A stretch of DNA of 64,000 bases, from the NCBI RefSeq assembly GCF_024586455.1, contig NC_065919.1, forward strand, positions 9,213,368 to 9,277,367, given 5' to 3'. Origin of the DNA: Bactrocera neohumeralis (Eukaryota > Arthropoda > Insecta > Diptera > Tephritidae). The notes under the pieces are model-generated. The model ran no database searches, was not told where the DNA came from, and was given only the letters and a program-made list of their open reading frames with translations. The position numbers and the translations under genes were made by a program. Position 1 is the first letter of the stretch, and the number at the start of each line of letters is the position of its first letter. This document shows positions 23,691-36,137 of the stretch, piece by piece.

Positions 23691-24939
23691 AATCATTTCA
23701 GCGTGCATTCTCTGCTTTGCTTGTTTTCTCACTATTAAAAGTAAAAACGCAACAAAACGACCTCATCATAGATGAAACCTCGACCGCTAGTCACATCAAT
23801 GATATTACATAAGTAGCCATACGGTTGCCTTTCATACTCTTCGTTATCAGCAATGTCATGTCTTCAATGAAGCTAACCGCCTTTCTGAGTGCAACAGCTG
23901 CGCTCGAAACACTCACTCACCGTAAGCTTGGCAAAATATCTACGAGGAAGCCAAAGCACAGCGATATGCACTCAAGTGGCTTTTCTAACTTTTAATGAAA
24001 AAAAAAAATAAATTTTGTGCACCACTTATGGCTGCGTTGCCAAAAAATGGCATAACTCCAATTGAGTTTTCGTATATTTTGTAGAAACTCTGTGACATAT
24101 TTGCATACACACAGCACGGCAATCGAAGTAACTCAATGTGAACACATGAGTTGGAAAGTGTACATGGTTCAAAAAATTTTATTATGTAAAGTCAGTAAAA
24201 TTTTTCTGCTAAACTGCAGCGATGTATAAAATTGTGTTAGTTTATTTTTGATTTCACCAAGCGAGAGAGCACTTGCACATATGTGAAAATGGAAGAACAC
24301 ATTTCGCTCTGCTTTTCCAACTACTAACAGTGGTATTATTGTCATTGTTCGTGTTATTGCATTTGCTAGAGTTCTTAGCGCTAACTGGTTGTGAATTTGA
24401 GGAAAGGATTTATAGTGACAGAGAAACCATGAACCCTTTGACTGCTAGTTGCTATATTCTTTGCGCTCTAACAGGTTTAGTTACACCCTTTCTGCGTTCC
24501 GCGCTATCCGTAAGTGCACCTGAAAATTTTTATAAGCAAATTTGTATATTTTTTTTACGCTTCGAACTGCATTGTGCTGCTAAAATTCAAATATTTTTTT
24601 AAATTCGTCGGAGTTGAATTAAATTTTAGTTTATTATTATCTATTCTATTCCTGTTTAGGTCAAGATAATTGTGAGGAAGCATTAAGCTTTTTAGTATGA
24701 AATCATAACATCTACTCCAGCAAGCTGGAATTCAGACCGATAATTTTGCTGTAATTTGGATACTACTTTAATTGAGACTTCGAAAAATATTTTCTATGAA
24801 TAGTCGTGAAATCTTTTGAGAAGTTTTTATTAGTCACTTTCGGGAGAGAATTCCTTCAAGGAGTGAATAGAGAATAAGTTATGTAAGTAGGAGAAGAAAT
24901 AATACCTCAGCTTATAACAGTGGGTAATGGCGGTTGGAC
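23691..24939. other. Gene-free stretch
   Basis: AT-rich sequence. The frame at 24273-24602 is hydrophobic near its start (LLTVVLLSLFVLLHLLEFLA) and could mimic a membrane segment. It has no splice or family support and I do not call it. Confidence 0.4.
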
Positions 24940-25860
24940 AAACACTGACTACATAATCCCAATTTTCAACTGGGAAAGAAGGCACAAAGTAAATATAGCA
25001 AAATATGACGGGCATTAGGGTATATTGACGATGGAATTGATGCGGAAATATACTGTCCATAGTTAGGCATAAGGCAACTTTTCAACCACTGCGGTATATA
25101 TCAAGCTGAAGTCTTTGCTTTTGCGAAAGCAGCGGAACTGTCCTTTAATGCAACTACAAGCAATTCCAGAGTCAATATCTACGTAGACAGCCAAGCAGCA
25201 ATTAAGGTGGTAACTTCGTATCGCATATCGGCCAGAAGTCTCTTGGGAAGCAGGGCAGCAGAAGAATGTGTTGCCAGTAGTAAGCAACTTTACTTCTACT
25301 GGGTCCAGGCCACAACGGAATCGACGACAATGAAATAGGGGACGAAATTGCCAAGAATGGTGTACAGCTAACATCCGAAAACGTAATCAAGTTTAGGAAA
25401 CCCATGCATTGTCTATACGAGCATCTCGACAGAAACATGGTAAAGAAAATCAAAACCCGATGGAACCAGCTGCAAAATTGCAAAACTCATGGGCAAAATG
25501 GTAGATCGGAAGTACACGAAATTTCTATTGGCTAGAGACTGTAGGCACATAATGGGAATACCAACTTCTCACTGTTTGGTGAAAACACACGGCCGCAGGA
25601 TGAGGCTGACAGAACGTGACGACTGTAGGAAACGTCTAGAGCAGGGCACCAATAGTGTATCTCTTGTGCACTTGTCCTGCTTTGGCAAGACTACGCTGTA
25701 AGCATCTGGCGTGGCCACGGACGAGGTATCGATAGTGAGGCCGCAGGGTCTGTTAAAACTCGCATCAAGCGCAGGCTTCTTAAAGAACGACTACTCCTGT
25801 TTGATTTAGTACCTAGCATTGAGAAATAGAGGAGGACTGTACAGTTCTATTTAATAATTG
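24940..25860 (+). mobile_element. Non-LTR retrotransposon relic: RNase H and C-terminal tail
   Basis: RNase H-type blocks in order: a degenerate 'YTDGS' block near 25018, YQAEVFAFAKAAELSFNA (about 25098-25150), and IYVDSQAAIKVVTSYRIS (about 25178-25232, containing the active-site Asp of the DSQAA motif). Then RSLLGSRAAEECV follows, and after frame breaks 25489-25701 reads LARDCRHIMGIPTSHCLVKT and RLTERDDCRKRLEQGTN, the usual C-terminal region of these elements. There are multiple stops. It is the same general class as the relics at 3664, 19770, 38370 and 50540. Confidence 0.75.
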
Positions 25861-27780
25861 CAATAGGATACAGGAGGCAATTATGGACACAGATAGGTTC
25901 CCATGACAGTCGGTTCTAAATGGCACATATAGCGCTAATTGAGCCAGGGAAAGCGCAATTCCCGCCTACCCATATACCTGCCAGATAACGAGCAGTATTG
26001 TCACCCTCGCTGATTAAAAAACAAAATAACCAAGAATTGCTTCAAGTTTAGGGCTTGGCTACTTCTTCTGAGATTCCTAGGGATTATATTATGGATATCA
26101 GTTGCACCCATGATAAAATCAAGATCGATAGAAAACGTATTTTGAAATGAAGAATTAACACCGGTTGATATTAGAAACTATTTTTTGTTGCTATTATATA
26201 TTTAGCTAGCTTTTATGCTTTCGAAACGAACCTTTCCTCCTTACAATTTAGTGTTCAGTGTGAGTATTGTTGACTAAGGAAATAACAATTGTTGTTGTAG
26301 CCGTTGCGATTGCATGTTCATGGAAAAATGTCAACATTTGTCAAATAACCACAACAATAAAGCCATTTCCTGCGTAATGCTACAGTCAAACAACAGTTGC
26401 ACTGCGTAATATGTATGTATGTTTGTATCATGTATACTTAAAGCGAAGATCCTTCAAGTCCGCCATCACAACTAAACGCCAGTCGCAACAATGTACTTGC
26501 TTTCTTACCACTGCGACAATCCGCAATCCATACTGCAACTTCGGCACGGAGCACGAGCACTAAGCTGACTAGCCGTTTGACATAGTTTTGCGCCTGGTGG
26601 TTGTTGTTTTTGCACAATGTAATTGCGTCCTTCTACACTTAACATATTTCCCGCTCCGAGCTCAATGTATTTTATGCTAGAAGGACTTTGTTGGCATTTA
26701 TTGCGGTGTCTTTGCAGCGGCGGCCAACTTCTTCAGCCGGCAACAAATTGATTTTAGTCACGCACGCATGGCATAAAGAATAAAGGAATTGCAATGGCAA
26801 CAACAAACAAAGCGTGGCAAGTGAAGAGATAAAATGCCTATTAGGTGCGGAGAGCGACCGCGTTAGGCCACATAGATCAGTTGGGGAGGCCGATGGCTTG
26901 GCGGTATCCTCTGTCATTGTCACAACAAGCAGGATATGCACAGAGCAGCAGCAGAAATCTTAAACCGCACATTTTTTTATGGTCTCGTTGCTTCTTTTAC
27001 TTTACCGAATTAGAATACTTGTGTACTTCGTTTTTGTGTGCGCACTTGAAGACTGGTAAAAAATCTACTTGTGTTCGTATTTTAACCTCAAATGTTTTTT
27101 CTTCAAACCGAGGATACGGTTGATCCATTTTCGCGGTTTCGATTGTTTCTTTTGGGCGCCATTTCTGCTGTGTCGTTTTCAAAGTGCTACAAAAAGGAAA
27201 GAAATAAAGCAGAAAAATGAACGAAAAAACTGCAGTTTTTCTAGAAATGGGAAAGCAGTCACTGGCCTTGACACGACGCCGTCTTGTTCTGGTTATGTCA
27301 GCCTTTTTCATTTCTCATGGGTGCATACATACAAGGACACTTTTGCATGCACGACGCAGGGGCAACAAAGAAACGTAGATAAGGTAATTGTTTTTACGAA
27401 CGTTAAATTGCCGTTACGTGTGCGTACGAAGATTTAAAAACAATTCGGATTTCGGCGGCATTTTTGATTTCTTCATCTGTTTCTATTTGTTGGTACGTGT
27501 TTGGATTGAACGCGTCCTTTTCATTTCAATTGTTGAGGAATGAAGAGTCGGCATTTGCATTATATTGTCAACATTTTCGGTGTTTTAATACCCCTTAGTA
27601 CAAATTATTGAAACGTGATGTTTGACTTGTTGCAAACAGAATAAAGTTGTCTCTGTTGAATAATTTAATTAGCATGTATATTGTCGATATTCTCGGCGTA
27701 TGAGAAAATTATTTTCACTAACAACTTGACTCAGTGATTAATTAGAGTGTTTACTACGCAGGGATACTCCCTGACTTACG
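25861..27780. other. Gene-free stretch
   Basis: Open frames at 26845-27437 overlap on both strands and share no recognisable domain. Short CAA and TTG microsatellites occur (for example about 26288 and 26590). Nothing supported. Confidence 0.4.
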
Positions 27781-28090
27781 TTAATATTGTTTTGAAAAAT
27801 GGCAAATCCACGAAGCATGGCGATTTTTGTTTGTTAAAAGAAATTTATCAAAGAATTTGCTTCTGCCATTTTGGCCAAAAGCAATAGTGTGCGATGCTCC
27901 AGCCTCCTTAGCCGTAACGTGGGAGCCTCTACCAGCCTTCAGGATGGACGTAATGTTGACTCGTCTCCTGGCACCCGGGAGGTAACCCAGTCTAATGAAG
28001 TTCGCATAGATAAGTGCCAACCAGCTGCATGACAACTTAACAGCCTGCTGCGCTGATATGATGCCATCCGTCCAGTGGACTTGAAAGGTT
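27781..28090 (-). mobile_element. Non-LTR reverse transcriptase N-terminal fragment
   Basis: On the minus strand the sequence reads GIISAQQAVKLSCSWLALIY, then ANFIRLGYLPGARRRVNITS and ILKAGRGSHVTAKEAGA. This corresponds to the RT block normally written 'A....I.LGY.P..WR...V.FIPKAG......K..RPISL'. The conserved 'RPISL' part has been lost, and the frame decays after 'TIAFGQNG'. A putative ORF1 remnant lies upstream on the same strand (28260-29270). Confidence 0.6.
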
Positions 28091-28259
28091 TAAACGAATA
28101 GAAGTTAAGTGTGGTTTATCGAAAAGGTCGACTAAGACCACACAAGTATTATGCAGCACTCCGAGAGAAATCCCTTCAGAGGACGTATTGCTACCTTCGC
28201 TGTTTAGGGCCCACTTCCCATTTGCGCCCTTAAGATAATCCAGGAAAACAAGATTTCCT

Positions 28260-29270
28260 ATATAGACATAGAGGACTCATGACAGCCCTTCACTTTTTCG
28301 CAGAAGCTTTTCCATGAGCTTCTCTTTGCCTTTCTTAACTTGGACTTGTATATTGCAAGTCCCAGGGTTTAATCTGACCGCATTTAGGAAGACTGAAGAG
28401 ATACCCGCCGCCACTCTCTTCCATTCTTCGCGTGAGATAGCACCACCTTCCATGCAGCGATCAAACACGCCAAGTTTTATTGAGACAGCGTTTTTAGCGA
28501 TTTCGCTAAAGGTTGGCGCAGCCTTCGTTCGCAGTCTTTTGCCAAGGGAGGCTTCTTCCTCATGCGATCTTTGCCGCTAAACGCTTGTCTAGCTGTAGTT
28601 GGGTCCGCTTCTGCCCTATTGTCTTCGCTCTCGCTCAATACCCTCAACGCTCAGATGCGTAACGAGCGTGCTTATCACCGTAGCGTTTCGTGATTATGGC
28701 TCCAAGCGGCGGTCTGCCTTCAGCTTCTTTACTAGAGCTGACTTGCTTTTGTCCCCTGCAGAGTCTTTCATAATTCTAGCAGAGATTCCTTGGCAAGTGT
28801 TGACGATTCCGATGCATATAAAGACTATACCTACGCCACCTGCCGACAGTTTTCGACCGGCTTTCCCCATCCTATTGCTATGCAGGATAGCCTAATGAAG
28901 AGATTCCTACTGGGGAATCAGTCTAGTTGCTGCGGTTCGCTACCGATGGTTTCGCCCCAGGCGTAGCAGTTCCACCCGGGACAGATCTGGGTGTCGCTTT
29001 CGACATCCCTTCACTCCCTTTCACCTTTCCGTCAATTATGTTTGTTACTTTTGTCCATGTAAAAAGCGTCACCACTCAGAACCACTATCTATCTCCCAGA
29101 CAGATTGTCGCCTTTAATGGTCACAAGTTTGGCTTAGTAACGGTGAAGGCGAGGGTTGACGCACGCCTTTATATGTTCAGAGCGCAAATAAGAATTCGTC
29201 TCAATGCTAGCTTAACAGCGACGGGGGGCGACCGTACTCTGAGGCCTGCTAGGATTTTAATGGAACGATG
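28260..29270 (-). mobile_element. Possible ORF1 region of the same non-LTR element
   Basis: The minus-strand frame 28277-28468 contains ISREEWKRVAAGISSVFLNA followed by VRLNPGTC. From recall this resembles a segment in the first ORF of some tephritid non-LTR elements ('ISR.QW..V...L..V.LE.L..NPG'). The rest up to about 29270 is GC-richer than its surroundings but broken by stops. Position and strand relative to the RT fragment suit an ORF1. No gag-type zinc knuckles were found, so this is tentative. Confidence 0.35.
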
Positions 29271-29449
29271 ACGTTGCGCAATAGTGCGTCAGCTATTTCT
29301 GATGAATGTCACCTCATCATACCCAGGTTAAGTTCGATTCCAGCTTCGGAAAAGTTTTAATCACCGAATCGTAAAATAGTTACTTTCAGTTTTCTATGCC
29401 CTATTTGATGTTTGCTTTCTTCTTTCAGCACTATTTAGTACATAGCTCA

Positions 29450-30060
29450 TTACTTTTGATAAGTTTGCAGCACGTTTCATTTCAAGCTTCATAACAGGCT
29501 GTTTCAACAAATTTTTAAAATTGCAGCTTATTTTAGAATGACTGCTTTCCAATCCATTGTTTCAGCTCTCGTCAAAGGTTTTCGATTGGATTCAAGTCGG
29601 CAGACTGACTTTGCCAAGTAAGGGAACTCAAACAGTTGCCTTGGAACCAATCTCTTACCAACTTCGAAGTATGTTTAGGATCGTTGTACGGTACACAAAA
29701 TGTACATATTAGTAGCATAGTTTCCGTCGTGTTCTCCAAGATATCTTTATGTTGAAGTCTCTTTATGGTGGCAGACCAGACTGTGAATGCAACTTTTTGG
29801 CTTTTCGTATTGATCTACCATCTGGGCCGGACCAACTTCCATGAATTTTCGAATATTGTAATCTTATCCTTAAATATTTTAAGTATTTTTACGCAGTAAA
29901 GGTATTTTGCTCACTTTCTGATAGGTAAATTAGCTTGTTGTAGCCTTCGTCGGACTGTTCGGGAAGATATTATCTTACCAATATCGCCTGAAATAAGTCT
30001 TGAAGATATGAACAAGTCGGAAGAATCGTTCGAATTGCTGAAAATTTGGAAACAATTAAA
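29450..30060 (-). mobile_element. Tc1-like transposase relic
   Basis: On the minus strand, SSRTVRRRLQQANLPIRK (about 29927-29980) is the end of the Tc1 bipartite DNA-binding domain. The middle catalytic core is mostly deleted. NDPKHTSKLVRDWFQGNCLS (about 29625-29690) holds the second catalytic residue (the D of NDPKHT). QSADLNPIENL follows with the third acidic residue (the E of NPIENL), then a TGA where the family has Trp, and RELKQWIGKQSF. The first Asp block is unrecognisable. Terminal repeats were not located. It is clearly inactive. Confidence 0.8.
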
Positions 30061-31489
30061 AATGTTCTTAATATTTTGAATTGTTAGAAAAATATGAGGC
30101 AATGTTTGAGTTTGTTTCAAAGCTAAATACACGTGGCAGTTTTTACTGCTGAAAAGCAGAGACCAAAAGTGAATCAATGCGCTCGAAATAAATGAATAAA
30201 AGCTAAGGTCAGTCTATTAGTATAACCAACTACGCACACAAGCTCCCACGTATAGTGTTGCCTTTATGAATGGCAGCGTTAATGCATAAATGTTGTAGCA
30301 GCCGACGCGCGATTAGGGCGTGAACAAAATGCTTTTCGACGCGCCGCTGGCCACTCACACTAATTGAATTTGTAATTTGCGGCAAAATAGCGGTCAAACG
30401 CGCTATTGTATGTATTTACTTGTGGCAAACGAGGTGGGTGTGAACATATATCGATCAGATTTTGTGCACGCGCCAGCTGGTGGCGATTCGCGCTCAAAAC
30501 TACATACAACGCACGTGTATCGGTACTCGAACTACTAGTGTTGCATTTGGCTAAGCGTTAACTGCTAATGACTTACTATGTCATTAATTGTTCAGACTAA
30601 ACGCCTGAATTAGCTTAATTGCCCTACTATTTGCAAATTGCAGTGCATTGTGCAAAATCTTGAATGGTCGAGGAGCGGTAGCGTCAGCAAATTTTAACAA
30701 CTATTGCAAATTTAATTTATTCTGCTGTCGCGTATCTTTCTTCCACTTAGTGGTGCATTAAAATGCTGTGAGAATAAAATGTATTTCGATAAATGTTTAG
30801 CAATTAAGCGCATTAAAATCAGACAACAGATAACGGCGATAGCAACAGAAACGGTCCGTGGCTGTACGAAGTGTTGCCAACTTGTAGACAACCCAACACG
30901 AACACCGCAACTCAGCTCCACTTCGGTGCGACAGTGTTAAACAAACGCAAACTTAACAGAGCAAAGCAGGAAATTTACAAATTAATGTCAATTTGTGCAA
31001 AGTAATTAAAATAACAAAGGCGCTGCAGGGCAAAGTGCTCAGGTAAACAAAGGATTTAAATGTTGCTTTGTCGAGCAACTCACAATACATAGACACGTGC
31101 ATTTATTACATAGCATATTGGGAGTGGTCCAGACAGCTAGGTGAGTGCAAGAATTAGAGAAATAATTAATTTAAATGAAAAGTGATGGAGCATGTGCTGA
31201 TGCTGCTAAAGAAGCGCTTCAATCAATAGCGCAAGAAAATATCGCCAGCGGTCGGTGTATCTTGCTGTGGCAAGAGACGTAGAGAGTGAGAATAGTATAA
31301 GTTTATTGAAGTACGCTAGTAATGGGTATGTTTTTAGGCGTGCGAGATAATCCCTTTTCCTAGCTGGTCTTTTTGATCGTTGTTACTTGATTTATACTTA
31401 GTTTGGTTTACAATTTCATAAAGAGCAGACTTGCTCCAGACCAACGTTTGTAAATCGCACATATTTATTAAAAAAATAATTTTTCGGTT
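30061..31489. other. Gene-free stretch
   Basis: Mixed sequence. The segment at about 30830-30960 is rich in CAACA-type words, as in fly 5' untranslated regions, but no promoter motif or downstream exon supports it. No gene is called. Confidence 0.4.
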
Positions 31490-32370
31490 GGGCGCGCTGC
31501 ATTTAATATTCGGTCGCCATAATCACCCAGCAGAGTCGGTAATTCGTGCAACCATGAATCGGCTTAGCAAAATTTTTACTTTAGTGGATAATACGTAACC
31601 TAATATACGCCGTACAGTGCGCAATGAAGACGCTAATGCTACTGTGGAGCAGAGTTTCGAAGAAAACCCGCAATTGTCCAACAATTGCAGCAGTGCCCAT
31701 CCATTTTATGAAATATTTTGCGCAGGTATCTTGGTTTGTGAGCCCACAAAATCTAACTCCTGAAAGGAATGAAGTTTAGCGGTCATCAACTGGGTTGTTC
31801 TTTTAGTGAATGGCTTTAAATGAGATGGCCACCGATCCCGATTTCCACAAGGAATATTTTTTTCAGCGATGAAGCTCACATTTGGTTGACAGAGTATCTA
31901 GTCGAAAAAGTATTTTCGCATTTTGTCAATAGATGTCGTATATCTCCAGCGCTATCAATCACATTGTGTCATACCACATAGTGTTGGAAAGGTGAAAGAT
32001 AATCCACAAACCATTTTTGAGACGACTTTACATTCTCCAAAAGTCATTGTTTGGTGTGATCTATGGACAGAGGGAATTCTTGGGCCATATTTTTTCAAAA
32101 ATGGAGCCAAGTACATATAATTATTCAGTCAGGCGTTCCTTCTACAGTAACATGATAAATGCCTTTCGTGAATGAATGGCAGAATATTTATGCGGATGCC
32201 CTATGCCCTTTGGTTCCAATAAAACGCCTCTACATTCCACACAGCCAAGGAAACAAGCAATTTATTGAAATAACCTTTTGGGTCCACCCGCTGCAATTTA
32301 TTCGAGCCAGCAGTGGTGCTCACTTGTCCGAAATTATTTTAAAAATATTATGGAAAACTTTTACCTCTAT
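31490..32370 (+). mobile_element. IS630/mariner-related transposase relic, interrupted
   Basis: This relic belongs to an abundant insect transposase group often labelled Tc3- or mariner-like. About 31505-31900 reads FGRHNHPAESVIRATMNRLS (DNA-binding region), then decayed sequence, then DPDFHKEYFFSDEAHIWL (from about 31835), where FSDEAH carries the first catalytic Asp. About 105 bp of mariner end sequence interrupts here. The protein resumes at DNPQTIFETTLHSPKVIVWC (about 31999) with DLWTEGILGPYFFKNGA. The QQDGA-type second Asp block and the PLD third block are missing. The tail VHPLQFIRASSGAHLSEIIL is at about 32283-32340. Confidence 0.8.
31897..32003 (+). mobile_element. Mariner 5'-end fragment inside the transposase relic
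   Basis: CTAGTCGAAAAAGTATTTTC followed by GCATTTTGTCAATAGATG and TGTCATACCACATAGTGTTG matches the 5' end of the mellifera-type mariner as seen inverted at 57000-57134 and 43490-43595. Only about the first 105 bp are present and no 3' terminus follows. The flanking transposase reading picks up on the other side. Confidence 0.75.
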
Positions 32371-33399
32371 AATATTGCGTTTTATCTCCTCTTCGAAAGC
32401 ACATGCTAAAACAACACCCTTTAGAATGAGACATCGATGTGAAGATTTCTCCATATATAACATTTGACGCCGGAAATGGAATGGAATGTAATGTTAAAAC
32501 AAACAACATATTTCAAATACAGATATCTGCGCGTACAAAGACATTTACGGAAAGGAGCTAGTACTTTGCCCATTAGTTGTACCCGACTCACATTATTCCG
32601 CCTTTGATAGTTTCCGTTGCCTAGAGCTAAGCGAGAATAAATGCTTTTCTTCACTTTCCTTCACAATTTCATTTCACTTACGCATGCTGCTCTGGGAATG
32701 TGTTGAGAATTGTAAAATAGCAGGTCATAAAATAGGGGCGGCCGCTTCAGCGTTCGGGATGTCAGGCACTGCAACAGTTCGACCAAATAAAAAGTATTGA
32801 CTTCTGAAAGTGGTATATACGTGTATGCTTCGCCGGTTTCACACTCGAGCCTCAGCGCTCAGAGCCAACTTGCGCGCGTGTGAATTCACACGACAGACGG
32901 CGGCTTGGGTAAATGACTGCTGGTCATGTATTATTCAGGTCCATTTATAGATTTCTTTTGTTTCATTTACGTGCATCGCTTGATTGCAACATGGAAATAG
33001 CCTGTTGGGCGGAAGGAGAAAAACCAACATCAACAGCAATAATAACGCCAGAGCGGCGGGCAATTGGGTTCGGTAAAAAAATAGCACGCAACCACAGCAA
33101 CCGTTAAACACACAACACTTGGCGGTGTTTGCTTTTTCGTAAATATGGTATATATATTTTTTGCCGACTTTTGCGTGATGCCTCGTTGGCCACTTCAATA
33201 TGCATCCGTGGGTTGCTTTATATTTCGGGATTTGGCAACACTAGTGTTGCAATCTGGCATCTCACAACTGTATCGCAAAGTTTGAAAATTTTGATGTTTT
33301 ATACACATACTCAGAACGTTTTGATGTATGAGCTTTATTAGTGTAGTTTATAGTAACTTAAAGTATTCGTCTCGGCCCAAAATCATTTTCGTGCGATTA
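32371..33399. other. Gene-free stretch
   Basis: No supported frame. It includes a perfect 16-bp palindrome, GCAACACTAGTGTTGC, at 33235-33250 and a GC-richer part at about 32830-33070. Confidence 0.45.
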
Positions 33400-33612
33400 T
33401 TTTTTCGACTTTCGAAGTGTATTATTGGTGGATGCGATAAAAACACCCATCAGAGCTCCCGTAGCTTCTGACTAGTGTGTGGTTTGGCGTTGTCCTGGTG
33501 GAACCCTACACCCCTCCTGTTGGCCGATTCTGGTTACTTCTGGTCGATCGCCTTTTTCAAGCGGTCCAGTTGTTCGGTATGCATGTTTTGGTAATACCTT
33601 CATTTGAGTGGC
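33400..33612 (-). mobile_element. Mariner (mellifera-type) fragment
   Basis: The minus strand reads EQLDRLKKAIDQK, a stop, PESANRRGVGFHQDNAKPHT and SQKLREL, then HPP. This spans the block before the second catalytic Asp and the Asp itself (HQDNA). The Gly in GVGFHQ replaces the usual Val. About 210 bp remain. It is closer in wording to the relic at 6571 than to relics A-D. Confidence 0.7.
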
Positions 33613-34874
33613 AAAAGTGCTTCAACAATTAGTTGAAAATAAGCAGAAGTGTATAGGTTTCAATGAAGAATATTCCGAAAAAAAGCGACTTTCGAAAATT
33701 AGTATTTGTTGTTTGCTCTGTAATCGCGAAATATGAAAGGCAACCTTTGTATGTGCGTGTTGAAGGCAGGTAACGTTTGTACATTCTGCGCCGTGTTTAA
33801 TTTGCGGATATATGCTGAGGCACGAAATTCGATTGCAGTGCCTAACGAACGTCCTTCCAAGCACACAAACAACAAGGTCGCTAAGCTACACATCCGTGGT
33901 GCCGTTTCCACGTAAACACAAGCACGAAGTGTAGGGCCCAAGATGTTATTTTTTACAGTTTTCGCGCAACTTTAACAAATGGACCCCTACTTAACTTGCT
34001 CGTTCAGTAGTCATCAACAATTGAAAAGCCAATAGCTGCGTGTTACTTTGCGTCACACATGGACACATGCAGCAGCAACAACATCCTGTGTATCTTTTCC
34101 GGTACACGGATTGCCAACGTTGTTATCCTTTTGTGCTTCCTCCTCTCGAAAACCGATTATTTTTGTCCCAACACCTGCTGGAGTTCCGCAACCATAGAGG
34201 CTTACAATGTATACCTGTGTAAAAACGCTTTTATATAACATGCAATACATGTGAAATCCCTGAAATAATACAAAATGCAAGTGCCTAGAAACGATTCGAA
34301 GCGCACCTTTGAGTTTTCTGCGTACGAGTGAGTGTCGAAGAAATCCATCAGCCAACGATTGGCAGAAATTGGCGCCCATTTATAAAGTGTCCCATTCGTT
34401 GTTTTACAAAATGTCAATCACTTTACATATATATATAAACGCATGAATGTATGTGCATAATATTTCGTGTATTTAACAATGGTGACATTTTGAGCGGAAG
34501 ACGCACTGGTGTTTAACAGCTGTTCGGTCTGTGCAGACCAAAATATAGATCCAATATGAATAATGCAAATAATAAATAGTGCAGTGCGTGTATACGTACG
34601 TAACTTACTATATATTGTAAAAGAAAGGAATAAAAAATAAAAGCTATATAAATTGAAATTAAATACCAAATATGGCAAAAGTAAAGAACACCTTCGGTCA
34701 AATGTTTAATGATCAGCCATTTTGTATGTACGTACGCTTTGTTGGTATGCAAAATGCACAGGTAATAAAAGCAGCCCTACAGGAGCGCAAAATCATTAAA
34801 AGTGTAGAAAGGATAGTAATGCAGGCAACCCTCGCCAAATGGCCAATGGCAATAACTTTTCTTCTTTACTCATT
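33613..34874. other. Gene-free stretch
   Basis: AT-rich sequence with several overlapping short frames on both strands and no domain. The right end (from about 34870) already belongs to the retroelement listed next. Confidence 0.4.
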
Positions 34875-36137
34875 TTTTCGTTTTCGCTATTTGCCTCCAA
34901 TTCGGGAAACCAAGTATAGTCAGCTCCTTCTCCACTTGATCTCTCCAACGGAGTGGAGGTTTTCCTCTTCCTCTGCTTTCACCGGGGGGTTCTAAATCGA
35001 AAACTTACAGAGCTGGAGTCTTCCATCCGGACAACATGACCGCCAGCGCAGCAGTTGTCTTTTGATTGGCTGAAATATGTCGAAATAGCCGTATATCTCG
35101 TAAAGCTCAACGTTCCATCGGCTGCGGTCCTCGCCGTTCCCAATGCGCAAAGAACCATAAATCTTCCTTTTTAAATCAACGAAGAGGAGGTGTGTGTCGA
35201 TCTTTCCTTCACGGATCTTTTCCAAGATTTGGCTCATGATGAAAATCTGATCGATAGTAGATAGCAGGTATAAAGGCAGACTGATAAGGTCCAATCAGTT
35301 TGCTGGGCTTCAGTCTTTCTCATGCTATGCTCGATAAGACGGTATATATATATATATATATGTATTAAGGAGGCTTATCCCAAGCTAATTGGCTCAGAAT
35401 GTGGGGTCTCCGTGTTTGTTCATTGGGCGGAGCACAGTTACGTAACAATCGTCGGGTATGTTTTTCTCCATCCATATCTTGCAAAGAAGCAACTTTTGAG
35501 TTCTTCGCTGCAATATTTAAATATAAGTAGCTCGGCCGGTGATCATTAACGTCTCGCTTCGCTCTTTAAATATCGGTATCTATCCCACTCCGCTAGTGTT
35601 GTGGTTGATTGCAGCATTGCGACATAGGCTGCCAGCGTTCTCTCCACTGCCACACGGCGGTCCACATTGTACCAGCTGTTTTCGACCTTTGCGAAAACCA
35701 ATGGTTTCGCTTGCAACTGTGCATAAAGAGCTTGAAATACCGTTCCACATTTCGCTTATACCAAGTTTCTGATTAGTGCTCTCAGAGAGCTGGAGTGCAA
35801 GTCGTGTAGCCTTAGCACATTTGTAGAGGTTTCGGCATGTAGGATAAATTTTTCAAATGTTTTACGAAAGATGCCTTTTTGGTCTACCCTGGCAATTTTC
35901 TTAAGCGCATTCCAACAGCTCATAAAAGGCATATTTGGTCACATCGTCCTTCTGTTCCGTCGGGGTGTGAACGCAAATCAGTGTTATGTTCAAAAATTTT
36001 GCTCTAATGCGGATTGTGGCTAGTCGCTCATAAAGCGGAGTAAATGCCAGGACTCGACGACTGCGTCTTTCTCCCACCACAAATCCCACACCGAACTTGC
36101 GCTTCTTTATATGGCAGCTGAAGTAAATGCTTTGCAA
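34875..36137 (-). mobile_element. RTE-like non-LTR retrotransposon relic, copy 1
   Basis: On the minus strand the endonuclease N-terminal half starts near 36137 and reads FGVGFVVGERRSRRVLAFTP, ERLATIRIRAKFLNITLICV and HTPTEQKDDVTKYAFYELLE. The region 35900-35560 is decayed, with a deletion of the GDFN block. At 35220-35290 DQIFIMSQILEKIREGKIDT and HLLFVDL represent the RT start, followed directly by the C-terminal region YGSLRIGNGEDRSRWNVELY, so most of the RT is deleted. The tail RGRGKPPLRWRDQVEKELT and GFPNWRQIAKT reaches about 34875. The same family occurs at 39190 and 60380. Confidence 0.8.

Noticed and set aside
24273..24602. Hydrophobic 109-codon frame resembling a membrane protein
   Set aside because: T-rich DNA produces Leu/Phe-rich frames by chance. 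There is a single hydrophobic run and no family.
29321..29370. GTTCGATTCCAGC, similar to a tRNA T-loop (B box)
   Set aside because: No matching A box, acceptor stem or anticodon arm can be drawn upstream, and it sits in retroelement-like sequence.
33235..33250. Perfect 16-bp palindrome GCAACACTAGTGTTGC
   Set aside because: It could be a binding site for a dimeric protein, but there is no promoter or gene nearby. I keep it only as a note.
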